Notes under the pieces: model-generated
Seen by the model: only the letters and a program-made list of their open reading frames with translations
Told to the model about the DNA's origin: nothing
Database searches by the model: none
Origin: Chryseobacterium gleum
Lineage (GTDB): Bacteria > Bacteroidota > Bacteroidia > Flavobacteriales_D > Crocinitomicaceae
Length of the DNA stretch: 64,000 nt
Reading direction: 5' to 3'
Assembly (NCBI GenBank): GCA_945897805.1
Contig: CAMDFX010000001.1
Coordinates: 62,001-126,000 of the forward strand
Shown: positions 8,602 through 17,809 of the stretch, piece by piece
Layout of the letters: each line of letters begins with the position of its first letter
How positions within the stretch are numbered: the first letter of the stretch is position 1
Program-made: the position numbers and the translations under genes

Positions 8602-9769
8602 ACGTTTGTTTACATACCGAATTCCGTTGATTTTGACCGGGATTTTGATTTGGGAATTCATTTTCTGGATTACTTTTTTCGGATTTTTACTCATGATGGG
8701 CTACTTTAGCCATTCAAATATTGGCCCGCAAATGGGATTCAAGAATGAAGACGCACTTCCATTTTTACTCTTGATTTTGCCTTTGAATTTGGTTTTTCTT
8801 TGGTTTATTTCTTGGAAAAACAAGCGATTTAATTCAATCGGAAATAGCCATATTCAAAGTATTATGCTTTCATCGATTTCGAGTTTGCAAGCGTTTTTGA
8901 AATTTTTCTTCTTCAGAAATACAGTTGCATTTGTCATTCTTGCCATGGCACAACCAGTTTTTGGAACAAAAAAGGTGACTGGAACGATTGAAAGTTTAGA
9001 ACTAATTGTTGCGCTGGATATTTCTACTTCGATGAATGTAAAAGACATTGATGACAAGGTTTCCAGATTGGGAATTGCGAAGCGTGCAATGGTGCAATTG
9101 ATCAATAATTTGCATGGTGAAAAATTGGGCGTAGTCGTTTTTGCAGGCGATGCTTTCGCTCAATTGCCGCTAACAATGGATTACGATGCAGCCAAAATGT
9201 TTGTGGGTGAAATTGAAACAGGAATGATTTCAAATCAGGGAACAAATATTGCTTCAGCATTGCAAGTTGCGCGAAAAATGTTTACCAAAACTAAATCAAG
9301 CAGGGCAATTATTTTGATTTCAGATGCGGAAGACCACGAGGGTGGAATTGATGTTTTCTTGCGTCAATTGAAGGAAAAAGAGATTGAATTATCTGTGCTT
9401 GGGCTAGGAACAGCGAATGGCGGGTTGATTCCAAATAATCCTGACCAACCCGAGTTTGGCTATAAATTGAGTCCTTCAGGCACGCCGATTGTATCAAAAA
9501 TGAATCCAGATTTGGTTAAAGCACTCGCAGCTAAATCAAGCGGAACATATCTAATCAGCGAATCGCCTTATCCCGATTTAACGACTTTATTGGAAAATTT
9601 AAAGCGGATGAAACGCACAAAAGTGAAAACTATTTCATTTGATGTAAAGCAAAATATCTATCAATTTCCGCTTTTTATGGCAATAATTTCTTGGATATTG
9701 TTTTTGGCTTTACCTCAAAAATTGAATCTGTCAATGGAAATTCGGCAAAGAAAAACTAGCAAAAACTAG
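8594..9769 (+). CDS. batB: BatB, VWA-domain membrane protein
   Basis: A 391-residue VWA protein with MIDAS DISTS (142-146) and the later SDAEDHEGG. It has membrane helices at about 12-37, 55-73 and 108-120, plus a C-terminal one near 355-372. It carries roughly 50 extra N-terminal residues, with an additional pair of helices compared with typical BatB proteins of about 340 residues. It shares the conserved FAGDAFAQLPLTMDY block with BatA-like proteins. It overlaps batA by 8 bp and is separated from batC by 175 bp that contain a promoter match, so the cluster may be read as two units. Confidence 0.88.
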   Translation: MDKRLFTYRIPLILTGILIWEFIFWITFFGFLLMMGYFSHSNIGPQMGFKNEDALPFLLLILPLNLVFLWFISWKNKRFNSIGNSHIQSIMLSSISSLQAFLKFFFFRNTVAFVILAMAQPVFGTKKVTGTIESLELIVALDISTSMNVKDIDDKVSRLGIAKRAMVQLINNLHGEKLGVVVFAGDAFAQLPLTMDYDAAKMFVGEIETGMISNQGTNIASALQVARKMFTKTKSSRAIILISDAEDHEGGIDVFLRQLKEKEIELSVLGLGTANGGLIPNNPDQPEFGYKLSPSGTPIVSKMNPDLVKALAAKSSGTYLISESPYPDLTTLLENLKRMKRTKVKTISFDVKQNIYQFPLFMAIISWILFLALPQKLNLSMEIRQRKTSKN

Positions 9770-9825
9770 CATTATAAATTCGACATAATTAACACAAATT
9801 AACCAATACCTGTTTTGATTTTGAA

Positions 9826-9833
9826 TAACTTTG
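9826..9833 (+). promoter_or_regulatory. Probable promoter of batCDE
   Basis: An exact TAnnTTTG match (TAACTTTG) lies in the 175-bp gap between batB and batC, with a TTTTGATTTTG stretch upstream that could serve as the -33 region. The leader to the ATG would be about 110 nt. Confidence 0.45.
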
Positions 9834-9944
9834 TTTCTCTTAAATTTAAATGTTTTTCTGAAATTGACTACTAAGACAAAATTTAAAGCTTTTTTGAAAA
9901 GTCATTAACATTTGCTACAAATATAGATTGCTTTGAGTACTAAA

Positions 9945-10649
9945 ATGAAAATTGTAACGTACATATTTTTCTTATTTGCATTTTTTCAGCCCATTTTTGG
10001 TCAGGAATGGCGTGATGTTTTGCGTGAAGCGAGACAAGCTTGCGTCAATCATGAATACGAAAAATCCTACAAGAAATATCGTTCAGCACAGAAATTAGCA
10101 CCTAAACAAATTGATTTATCCGATGAAATAGGACATGCTGCTTATCGAGCTGGGAAATACAAAGATGCTGAAAATATTTTTTCGAATTCAAGTTCAAACA
10201 AAGGAAATGCTACTCAGAAGGGAAATGTGCAACGTCAAATTGGTGATTCCAAAATGCAACAGCGCAAGTATGAAGAAGCAGCCGAATCATACAAAGAATC
10301 GCTTAGAAATAATCCACAAGACAGCAAATCAAGGTACAATTTGACGCAAGCTTTGAAAAAAGCGAAAGAGCAACAGCAACAAAAGCAAAGTCAACAGAAT
10401 CAGGCGAAAAATAATTCGAAGAAAAACGGGAAACCAAATCAACCAAATAAAAATCAATCACAGCCACAATCTAAATCGCCTTCAAATTCAGAAAAAAAGC
10501 AAGGAGAAAGCAAGCCGGTAAATCTATCGGACAAAAAAACCGAACGCACATTGGATGAGTTGGTGAAAAAAGAAATGGAAACTAAAAAGAAATTTGACGG
10601 AGTGAAAGGTTCGGGAACTGGTGTGAAACGAACGGGGAAAGATTGGTAA
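9945..10649 (+). CDS. batC: BatC, TPR protein
   Basis: I start at the ATG at 9945; the upstream TTG would place charged residues before the signal peptide (MKIVTYIFFLFAFFQPIFG). It has 234 residues. Two to three TPR-like helical pairs (about 25-140) are followed by a Gln/Asn/Ser/Lys-rich linker (about 145-200) and a conserved basic tail (TLDELVKKEMETKKK). BatC is a periplasmic TPR protein that forms a scaffold in the Bat complex. It ends in TAATG, overlapping the batD start by one base. Confidence 0.85.
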   Translation: MKIVTYIFFLFAFFQPIFGQEWRDVLREARQACVNHEYEKSYKKYRSAQKLAPKQIDLSDEIGHAAYRAGKYKDAENIFSNSSSNKGNATQKGNVQRQIGDSKMQQRKYEEAAESYKESLRNNPQDSKSRYNLTQALKKAKEQQQQKQSQQNQAKNNSKKNGKPNQPNKNQSQPQSKSPSNSEKKQGESKPVNLSDKKTERTLDELVKKEMETKKKFDGVKGSGTGVKRTGKDW

Positions 10650-12358
10650 TGAGGTGTTTGATAATCATATTTTGTTTTTTCAATTTTGCAACTATTTTGT
10701 TTGCTCAAAAGCCATACATCAAAATTTCTTCAGATTTTGATGAAGTTGAAGTGGGCCAAACTGTCATTATCACGGTTAAATCGACTATTTCAGGGACTTT
10801 GGATATCACTTTTCCAAGTGAATTTGTGAACGGTTCGGGGGAGCAAAATGGGATGCAACAAGAAATGGATTACAACACAGGAAAAGTGTCAACGGTTTAT
10901 TTTTTTGCTCAAAATGGCGCTTTTTCCAAAGTCGGAAATTATACTTTGCGCGCTTTGATTACCAATAAAAACAAAGTTTACAGGTCGAAACCGATCACAA
11001 TTAAAGTGGTAAAACAAGTTTCTCAAAAAGGTGGTTTGAGTCAAAGAGATCTAAAACAACCTGTTTTTGGCCTCGTGGAAAAATCCAAGTGTAAAGTGTA
11101 CGAAGGCGAGCCAGTGTTGATTAATGGAAAGATTTACACCAAATCTAAAGTAAACGTTCAAGGGTATCATCCTTTCGAAATTGCCGGAAACGCTGAAGTG
11201 ATAGAATTGAGTAATTCTACCGACTTGATTTTCACTCCTGAAATATTGAATGGTCAGAAATTTGCTTCAGCTGAATTTGAGAAAAAAGTTTTGTTTTTTA
11301 CTTCGCCAGGAAAATATAAAATCAGTCCTTTTGAAATGGCAGTTTTGTATCAGGTAGAAAATATTTATGCAGAATCTACTTCTTTTGCTTCCAATGCTGG
11401 AACGATTGAAGTAATTCCATTGCCTACTAATGCTCCTGCGAATTTTATAGGCGCAGTAGGAAAATACACATTCGAACGTACTTTTGATAAAACACAAGTA
11501 AAACAAGGTGAGATTATTACAATGGCCATTACTGTTTCTGGATATGGAAATTTGCACAATATCAATACGCCAACTTTCAAACTTCCCAAAGGAATTGTGG
11601 TTTATGGCGATCCTGAAATTGAAGAAAAGGTAACTTTTGGTTTGCGCGGTGCTGAAGGTCAGATGATTTTTAAATTCAACTTGCAAGTTATCAAGGAGGG
11701 CGATTTTGAGCTGGAACCAATGTCTATCTGTTATTTTGACCCCAATTTGAAGAAATATGTTTCTTTGAGTGAAGAAAAAGTGACTGTTTATGGCGAAAAA
11801 TCAAGCGCTTTCAAAGCTTCTATGCCAACAAAAAAAGTAAATAAAAACGCTGAACTTGATCAATTGCGTCCAATAGTATCAAAAGCTTCTTCCAAATCTA
11901 AAAGTACACCTTTTATAGAGTCTGTTTTGTTTTGGCCAACATTGGTTAGTCCGATTGCAATTGCGTTTTTAGGTGGTTTATTTTTTACCAGGAGAAAAAA
12001 GATTGTCAAAGTTCTTACCCAAAATTCAATCACAAAAGATAGACAAAAAAGGGTGGAAGATTGGATGCATCAAGCAGCAATTAAAGCCAGTGAAGATGAA
12101 ATTAAATCTGCGTTTTCTGCCATTGAAAAAGGAGTTAAATTGGCTATTTGCATCAAATTGCAACGCGAGGAAAATGAACTAACAATGTTAGAAATTTCTT
12201 CAGCATCAGAACAGTATCCTCTGGTTGAAGAAGTTGTGAAATTATACCAGCAAATCATCTTGAATTGCGAGGAAGCACGTTATGCGTTCATGGAGGACAT
12301 GGAGAAATTCAATCATACTTTTGAAGAAGCAAAAACTTTTATTCAAACTATTTCTTAA
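10649..12358 (+). CDS. batD: BatD, membrane protein
   Basis: A 569-residue protein starting at the ATG that overlaps the batC stop (TAATG). It has a signal peptide (to about residue 19, ILFAQ), a long extracytoplasmic region of several beta-sandwich domains (BatD fold, about 20-410), one membrane helix (about 420-440), and a C-terminal cytoplasmic helical domain (about 455-569). That is the standard oxygen-tolerance BatD architecture. The next gene begins 11 bp downstream. The assignment is secure from order and architecture; the molecular activity of BatD is not known. Confidence 0.88.
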   Translation: MRCLIIIFCFFNFATILFAQKPYIKISSDFDEVEVGQTVIITVKSTISGTLDITFPSEFVNGSGEQNGMQQEMDYNTGKVSTVYFFAQNGAFSKVGNYTLRALITNKNKVYRSKPITIKVVKQVSQKGGLSQRDLKQPVFGLVEKSKCKVYEGEPVLINGKIYTKSKVNVQGYHPFEIAGNAEVIELSNSTDLIFTPEILNGQKFASAEFEKKVLFFTSPGKYKISPFEMAVLYQVENIYAESTSFASNAGTIEVIPLPTNAPANFIGAVGKYTFERTFDKTQVKQGEIITMAITVSGYGNLHNINTPTFKLPKGIVVYGDPEIEEKVTFGLRGAEGQMIFKFNLQVIKEGDFELEPMSICYFDPNLKKYVSLSEEKVTVYGEKSSAFKASMPTKKVNKNAELDQLRPIVSKASSKSKSTPFIESVLFWPTLVSPIAIAFLGGLFFTRRKKIVKVLTQNSITKDRQKRVEDWMHQAAIKASEDEIKSAFSAIEKGVKLAICIKLQREENELTMLEISSASEQYPLVEEVVKLYQQIILNCEEARYAFMEDMEKFNHTFEEAKTFIQTIS

Positions 12359-12369
12359 TTTCTCTATCG

Positions 12370-13104
12370 ATGAAAAGGTTGATTTTAACTTGGTTTTTTT
12401 GCGCTGTTTGGCTTTTTTCTTTTTCGTCTGAATTTGAAAATGGTGTCAAAGCGGCAAGTTCTAAAAATTGGCATGAAGCGGAAATTTCCTTTCGAAAATG
12501 TGTGGCGCAAAATCCAAACGATGCAAATGCATTTTATAATTTAGGCACAACGTTGGCTGCTGTAAATCATTATCCAGAAGCGATTTGGGCATTGGAAAAA
12601 GCCATTAAATTGAATCCTGAATTAGTCGGCGCTGAAGAAAACTTGCAATTTTGCTGCAACAAGTTGAATATCTTAGATTACAATGACTCAGATTTGAGTC
12701 CATTTGAACAAAAAATATTTTCTGTTGGCGCTCAGAATTGGACTTTTTTTACATTGATTTCAGCCTTTGTAATCGCCATTTTAATATGGTTTCGCATGAC
12801 TTCTGTTAATTCATCTATGCGAAAAATCAGTTTAATTTTTGGAGTTTTACTAGCATTCTTTTTACTTTTCTCACTCAAAAATGCCATTCAGACTTCAGAT
12901 TACCAAAACGTGAACACACATGCGATTGTGCTACATGACATTTCCGCAGTTTTTAACGATTCTCAGGGAAACATGAAAATTGACATGAGTTTAAAAATGG
13001 GAAGTCGGTATAAAATTGATGGAATATCAAACAGCAGAATTGGCATTATAATGCAAAATCAAATGGTAGTTTGGATTGACAAAAGTGACCTGAAATTGTT
13101 CTAA
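12370..13104 (+). CDS. batE: BatE, TPR and SH3-like protein
   Basis: A 244-residue protein with a signal peptide (about 1-20), a TPR region (about 21-100, with NPNDANAFYNLGTTLAA), two membrane helices (about 118-137 and 150-168) and a C-terminal SH3b-like domain (about 180-244). This is the usual BatE layout and it closes the Bat cluster. The combination suggests a periplasmic scaffold that is tied to the membrane. 94 bp follow before the next promoter. Confidence 0.85.
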   Translation: MKRLILTWFFCAVWLFSFSSEFENGVKAASSKNWHEAEISFRKCVAQNPNDANAFYNLGTTLAAVNHYPEAIWALEKAIKLNPELVGAEENLQFCCNKLNILDYNDSDLSPFEQKIFSVGAQNWTFFTLISAFVIAILIWFRMTSVNSSMRKISLIFGVLLAFFLLFSLKNAIQTSDYQNVNTHAIVLHDISAVFNDSQGNMKIDMSLKMGSRYKIDGISNSRIGIIMQNQMVVWIDKSDLKLF

Positions 13105-13163
13105 TAGTAGGTAATTTATCCGGATTTTTATTTATTTCAGAGATAAAAAATCGATAAAAATCC

Positions 13164-13193
13164 TTGAAACCACAATTTCTTAAGGTATTTTTG
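13164..13193 (+). promoter_or_regulatory. Promoter of the O-acetylation operon
   Basis: TTG at 13164-13166 and an exact TAnnTTTG match at 13186-13193 (TATTTTTG) are separated by 19 bp, the spacing known for Bacteroidota sigma-A promoters. The ATG follows only 5 nt after the motif, so the transcript would be almost leaderless. Confidence 0.6.
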
Positions 13194-13198
13194 TAGAA

Positions 13199-14671
13199 AT
13201 GAAAGTTTTTAAACCACACCACGTATTATTTTTCTTGCTCTCGGTAATGCTTTTGCTTGCGCCATTGGTATGGTTTTCTCCCTCGGATGGTTGGGATTTA
13301 AATGGTTTTAGGTTGCGTTTTTTGACTTTCAATAAGTTCATGAGTCCTATCAAAAAGGAACAGAAAGACATTACCAAAATTATCACAAATGTGGATACTA
13401 CGATAGCAGAAACGCCACTGAATGACACGGTTTTACTAGCAAATAATGTAAATTCTAAGACAGGTTTACCGACGGGAGGAAAACTCAATACTGAAAGTGC
13501 CACACAAATTTTGTTTAACCAAATAGGTTTAGATCGTTTACATCAACTTTTCGTCAAAATGGAAAATGCGGTAAACTCAAATCAAAAAGTGAGAATTTTG
13601 CATTATGGAGACTCCCAAATTGAAGGAGATAGAATGACTTCATACATTAGACAGCGTGTTCAAGAGCAGTTTGGCGGAAATGGCCCAGGAATGATTCCAG
13701 CTATAAATGTTTACAATACTTTTTCTTTTAAACAAAAATATTCTCCTAATTTTCAGCGTTATACTTGCTTTGGAGGTTCAAAATTGAAATCTCGAAAATA
13801 TGGAATAATGAACACTGTAGGAAGGTTTACACCAGAATATTTGGATTCAGCGGAGCGAATGAGCATCACTTCCATCAAAGAAGCTTGGATCGAAATTGAA
13901 CCTTCAGCTTCAGCATACGGACGAACGAAGCAATACAATAATGTGGACATGTATTACGCAAGTTGTTATAGACCTTGCGCAGTAAAAGTTTATCAAAGAG
14001 GAACATTGATTCATGAAGACAGTTTGATTAAAGATGGCAAATATCATGTGTTGCATCTAAATTTTCCTTTCACACCAGGTAAATTGCGTTATGAATTTTC
14101 AAGTACCGTAAGTCCAAATATTTTAGGTTTTTCTTTGGAAGGCGATGTCGGCGTGCAGATTGATAACATTGCGATGCGAGGTTCAAGTGGTACTTTTTTT
14201 GGAAACATTGATCAGCAATTGGCGGCAAAAATGTACGCCGATATGAATACAGAATTGATTATCATGCAGTTTGGTGGGAATTCAGTGCCGTTTTTTAAAG
14301 ACAGCAGCAGTGCTAGAAATTTTGCCAGACAGTTTAAAGGACAATTAAATGCCATCAGAAAGTTGCGTCCTTCTGCAGCAATTATTGTGATTGGACCAAG
14401 CGACATGTCGAAATTGGAAGACGGCGTTCGGGTCACTTATCCGTATCTTCCCGCATGTGTTTCGGCCATGAAGAAAGTTGCCATGGAAGTTGGTGCGGGT
14501 TATTACGATTTATACAATGCCATGGGAGGAAGAAATTCAATGCCTTCGTGGGTTGAACGCGGTTTGGCTGGCGATGATTATATACATTTTAGCAATCGAG
14601 GAGCAAGGATCGCTTCTCAATTATTTTACGATGCTTTTTCTGCTGAATATGCAAAATGGAAATCGCAATGA
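13199..14671 (+). CDS. SGNH/GDSL-hydrolase-like exported protein
   Basis: A 490-residue protein with an N-terminal hydrophobic anchor (about 9-26). The SGNH fold shows block I YGDSQIEGD (136-144, nucleophile S139), a GGNS in MQFGGNSVP that probably corresponds to block III, and DYIH (460-463) as the block V Asp-x-x-His. A carbohydrate-binding-like insert lies in the middle. Upstream of the fold, residues 27-110 are a linker. The 3' end overlaps the next SGNH gene by 16 bp or less, and an MBOAT gene follows, so this is probably the periplasmic acetyl-transfer partner (AlgJ/AlgX-like role) rather than a free esterase. Substrate polymer is unknown. Confidence 0.78.
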   Translation: MKVFKPHHVLFFLLSVMLLLAPLVWFSPSDGWDLNGFRLRFLTFNKFMSPIKKEQKDITKIITNVDTTIAETPLNDTVLLANNVNSKTGLPTGGKLNTESATQILFNQIGLDRLHQLFVKMENAVNSNQKVRILHYGDSQIEGDRMTSYIRQRVQEQFGGNGPGMIPAINVYNTFSFKQKYSPNFQRYTCFGGSKLKSRKYGIMNTVGRFTPEYLDSAERMSITSIKEAWIEIEPSASAYGRTKQYNNVDMYYASCYRPCAVKVYQRGTLIHEDSLIKDGKYHVLHLNFPFTPGKLRYEFSSTVSPNILGFSLEGDVGVQIDNIAMRGSSGTFFGNIDQQLAAKMYADMNTELIIMQFGGNSVPFFKDSSSARNFARQFKGQLNAIRKLRPSAAIIVIGPSDMSKLEDGVRVTYPYLPACVSAMKKVAMEVGAGYYDLYNAMGGRNSMPSWVERGLAGDDYIHFSNRGARIASQLFYDAFSAEYAKWKSQ

Positions 14672-16023
14672 AAGAAGTAATTATGAAAATAATTGGATCA
14701 TTAGTGCTCGCCATTTGCTTGATTTCGTGTAATTCACACGGACAAGAAGACTCTATTCGCAGAAGTGATTCGTTGAATAGTTATCAAAATCGCGTGTTTT
14801 TTGGAGTAATTGATACTGCGATGACCGACAAATATCCTTTCATTCATTTTGAGCGAAATCATTTTACTTTCTACACAGAAAATAGTGCGAATTTTGAAAA
14901 ATTGTACTACGATTTTCAACGAATGATTCAACAAAAAGACAGAAAATTAAACTTTTACCACATCGGAGGTTCGCACTTACAAGCAGATTTATACACACAT
15001 CAAATTAGAACTTATTTGCAAACAAATTGGGCAGGATTGCCTGGTGAACGAGGTTTGATTTTTCCTTTCGATTTGGCAGGAACGAATAATCCTTGGAATT
15101 ACGAATTCAAATCTCCCAATAAATGGAAGCGTTTTCGCTCTGTGACAGACCGCCCAGACTCTTTGGATTATGGAATTTTGGGCGCCGTCATTGAATGCGC
15201 AGATTCAGCGATTCAAATTCAATTTCAATACGATAAAACGATTGTAAAACCTGGATTCGATCACTTGCGGATTTACCATAACAAAGGAAATGTGCCGTAT
15301 TCATTGAATTTTGGCGAAGATGAAATTTTGGTGTTGAGAAAACAAACAAATACTGAAATTGGTTATACAGATGTTTATTTCACAGATGAATTGCAAAGTT
15401 TCAACGCTTATTTCTCAAGAGATTCGATTCAAAGTTATCCACTGAGAATCATGGGCTTTCAGCTGTTGAATCAACAACCAGGAATTTCTTACACGACAAT
15501 CGGAGTAAATGGTGCGAGTTTGCCAACTTATCTCAATAACAAGTTTTTTGAGGAACAATTGAGAGAATTTCCGCCGGATTTATTTGCTTTTTCTGTTGGA
15601 ACGAATGATGCGAATACAACTTATGCGAATTTTCGCCCTGAAGTTTTTAGAGCCAATTTAGACTCATTGATTCAAGTGGTGTTGCGCGTCAATCCAAACT
15701 GTGCGATTTTATTGACTGTTCCAAATGATGCGTATTTTCAAAAAAGATACATGAACAAAAACGTGGCGCGTGAAAGAGAAATGATCATTCAACTGGCCAG
15801 AAAATATGAAGCAGCAGTTTGGGATATGTACGGAATTATGGGTGAATTGGGCGCAGCGAAAACGTGGAGTAGAGCAGGACTGATGAAATCCGATTTGGTG
15901 CATTTTACAGCAAATGGCTATCGCTTAAAGGGCGACATGTTTTATGAGTCTTTTCTCAAATGGATTGAACAAATGGAGTTAAGAAAATTACAATCTGAAA
16001 AATTAGAAAATGGAAAGATTTAA
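14668..16023 (+). CDS. SGNH-like lipoprotein with GGS in place of GDS
   Basis: Starts are possible at 14656, 14668 and 14683; 14668 overlaps the previous stop as ATGA and gives a lipobox LISC (residues about 18-21). The protein is about 451 residues. Block I reads HIGGSHLQAD, so the usual GDS is GGS with the serine kept (about S102); block III is GTND (in FSVGTNDAN) and block V is DLVH. The catalytic Ser, Asn, Asp and His therefore remain in place. Overlaps the MBOAT gene by 14 bp. Likely a surface- or periplasm-facing acetyl-transfer or esterase partner of the MBOAT protein; this is inferred from operon structure. Confidence 0.75.
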   Translation: MKEVIMKIIGSLVLAICLISCNSHGQEDSIRRSDSLNSYQNRVFFGVIDTAMTDKYPFIHFERNHFTFYTENSANFEKLYYDFQRMIQQKDRKLNFYHIGGSHLQADLYTHQIRTYLQTNWAGLPGERGLIFPFDLAGTNNPWNYEFKSPNKWKRFRSVTDRPDSLDYGILGAVIECADSAIQIQFQYDKTIVKPGFDHLRIYHNKGNVPYSLNFGEDEILVLRKQTNTEIGYTDVYFTDELQSFNAYFSRDSIQSYPLRIMGFQLLNQQPGISYTTIGVNGASLPTYLNNKFFEEQLREFPPDLFAFSVGTNDANTTYANFRPEVFRANLDSLIQVVLRVNPNCAILLTVPNDAYFQKRYMNKNVAREREMIIQLARKYEAAVWDMYGIMGELGAAKTWSRAGLMKSDLVHFTANGYRLKGDMFYESFLKWIEQMELRKLQSEKLENGKI

Positions 16024-17671
16024 TCATTTTTGGTTATTCGATAAGCAAGATCCTTTGATGCTCAATCAATTGGATTTTTGGTTGTTTTTCTTATTGGTGA
16101 TGGCTTTGTTTTCTTTCTTGCACAAAAATAAATTAGTCAGAAGCATATTTTTGACCGCTATCAGTTTATTTTTCTACTATAAAACTTCAGGTTTGTCGGT
16201 CATCATTTTGGGGATTTCCTTGATTTTCAATTTTTTTACCGGACGACAAATCGCCAAAAGCACTTCAACACTTGGTTCGAGAACTTTTTTGGTCATTGGC
16301 ATTCTCTTGAATTTGTTGATTTTAGGATATTTCAAATACGCCTATTTTTTCACTGAATCTTTCAATGAAATATTTCACAGCAATTACGAAGTTTTCAATA
16401 TAATGGCGCAATTCAAAAGTGGTTTTTCGACTTCTGGCAATAGCATTGTGGAGAAAATCGTCGTTCCTTTTGGCGTTTCATTTTTTACTTTTTCAAGTAT
16501 AAGTTACATTGTGGATGTGCATCGAAAAGAGGTAAAACCGTTCAAAAATTTCTTCGATTATTCTTTTTTCGTGTCGTTTTTTCCGCATATCGCGATGGGT
16601 CCAATTGCCCGCGCAAAAGATTTTATTCCGCAAATCAATGCGCCATATTCCTTAGACAAAGAAGAATTTAGCTGGGCCATTGCGCAAATTGTAAAAGGAT
16701 TGGTTAAAAAGCTGATTTTAGCAGATTTCATCATGGTTCACTTTGTGGATTTGGTCGTTGATCATCCTGAAAATTATCCAGGCTTTGTTAGCATTGTTGC
16801 GATGTGGGGCTATTCTTTGCAGATTTATGGGGATTTCTCAGGTTACATTGATATTGCCCGTGGAGTAAGTAAATTGATGGGATTCAATTTGAGTAAGAAC
16901 TTCAATTCACCATACAAATCGACAAGCTTAGCAGATTTTTGGAGGCGCTGGCACATTTCTCTCGGTTCGTGGTTTAGAGATTATTTATACATTCCTCTGG
17001 GTGGAAATAAAACGGGAGGAATTGGTTCATTTGTCGGAATTTCAATCATTTTCATCTTCTTGATTTTCATCACGCAATGGTATGAATTGATTTTCGTTTA
17101 CGTCGGTTTGATGGCGATTTACGGTATCATCGTGCTCTTAATGCCGAAATTGAAAATCTATATTTACCGCGATTTAAATTTATTAATTACGATGGTTGTC
17201 GGAGGTTTGTGGCACAATCCGCATCAAAACTTCGTGATTTGGGGCGCATTGAATGGCATCGGTTTGGTGCTTTACAATCACTGGCGAAAAGTGAGTCCTT
17301 ACGAGAAATCAAATTGGCTGGTTATACATTTTTGGAAGATTTTCATCACTTTCAATTTCATTACTTTTACACGTTTATGGTTTCGATTAAAAGGGGAAGA
17401 AAAACCGATTGAAATGTTGAATCATATCACCCAAAAATTCAATTTTTCGGGGGAAGCTTTCAGTCAAATGTGCACAATTTTTATGCCCGCATTGATTGTT
17501 ATGGTGGTAGGTTACATCATCCATTGGTTACCGGAAAAAACCAAAAATTACACTTTGTCCACCTTTGCTAAAACACCAGCACCGTTGCAAGTAATTGTTG
17601 TTTCTCTGATTATATTTCTGACTTATCAATTGATGTCAGAGGGTACAAAACCAATTTACTTTTCTTATTAA
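16010..17671 (+). CDS. MBOAT-family O-acyltransferase (AlgI/DltB-like)
   Basis: A polytopic protein of 553 residues with about 10-12 membrane helices. It carries the MBOAT signature SLADFWRRWHISLGSWFRDY (about 304-323), the PLGGNK motif and the catalytic histidine in GGLWHNPHQNFVIWG (about 398-412). Proteins of this type move acetyl groups across the membrane for transfer to a polysaccharide by SGNH partners, and two of these are encoded directly upstream with overlapping ends. The target could be an exopolysaccharide, peptidoglycan or a surface glycan; nothing in the window decides this. Confidence 0.88.
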   Translation: MERFNHFWLFDKQDPLMLNQLDFWLFFLLVMALFSFLHKNKLVRSIFLTAISLFFYYKTSGLSVIILGISLIFNFFTGRQIAKSTSTLGSRTFLVIGILLNLLILGYFKYAYFFTESFNEIFHSNYEVFNIMAQFKSGFSTSGNSIVEKIVVPFGVSFFTFSSISYIVDVHRKEVKPFKNFFDYSFFVSFFPHIAMGPIARAKDFIPQINAPYSLDKEEFSWAIAQIVKGLVKKLILADFIMVHFVDLVVDHPENYPGFVSIVAMWGYSLQIYGDFSGYIDIARGVSKLMGFNLSKNFNSPYKSTSLADFWRRWHISLGSWFRDYLYIPLGGNKTGGIGSFVGISIIFIFLIFITQWYELIFVYVGLMAIYGIIVLLMPKLKIYIYRDLNLLITMVVGGLWHNPHQNFVIWGALNGIGLVLYNHWRKVSPYEKSNWLVIHFWKIFITFNFITFTRLWFRLKGEEKPIEMLNHITQKFNFSGEAFSQMCTIFMPALIVMVVGYIIHWLPEKTKNYTLSTFAKTPAPLQVIVVSLIIFLTYQLMSEGTKPIYFSY

Positions 17672-17700
17672 TATTTCTTTAAGTGATTGATATATTAATT

Positions 17701-17732
17701 CCCCCTTTTGGAGGGGGTTAAAGGGGGAGGAC
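17701..17732 (+). repeat. C/G-rich interspersed repeat, copy 1
   Basis: A tract with runs of 5 C, then 5 G and 5 G (CCCCCTTTTGGAGGGGGTTA then AAGGGGGAGGAC), highly unlike the AT-rich surroundings. An almost identical copy in inverted orientation lies at 23511-23543. The type is familiar as a short intergenic repeat in Bacteroidota. It is self-complementary (CCCCC with GGGGG). Confidence 0.7.
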
Positions 17733-17788
17733 ATTTATTAAATCCTTTGTCGATGTTAAATATCAATCAATTATTCTCAAAATCTGCG

Positions 17789-17796
17789 TATATTTG
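17789..17796 (+). promoter_or_regulatory. Promoter of fbp
   Basis: An exact TAnnTTTG match (TATATTTG) lies 13 nt upstream of the ATG at 17810. It settles the fbp start, since the longer open frame would begin inside the repeat. Confidence 0.65.
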
Positions 17797-17809
17797 CAAA
17801 AAAAACGCC

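Noticed and set aside
17708-17809. N-terminal extension of fructose-bisphosphatase
   Set aside because: The extension translates the C/G-rich repeat, and a promoter match ends 13 nt before the ATG at 17810.
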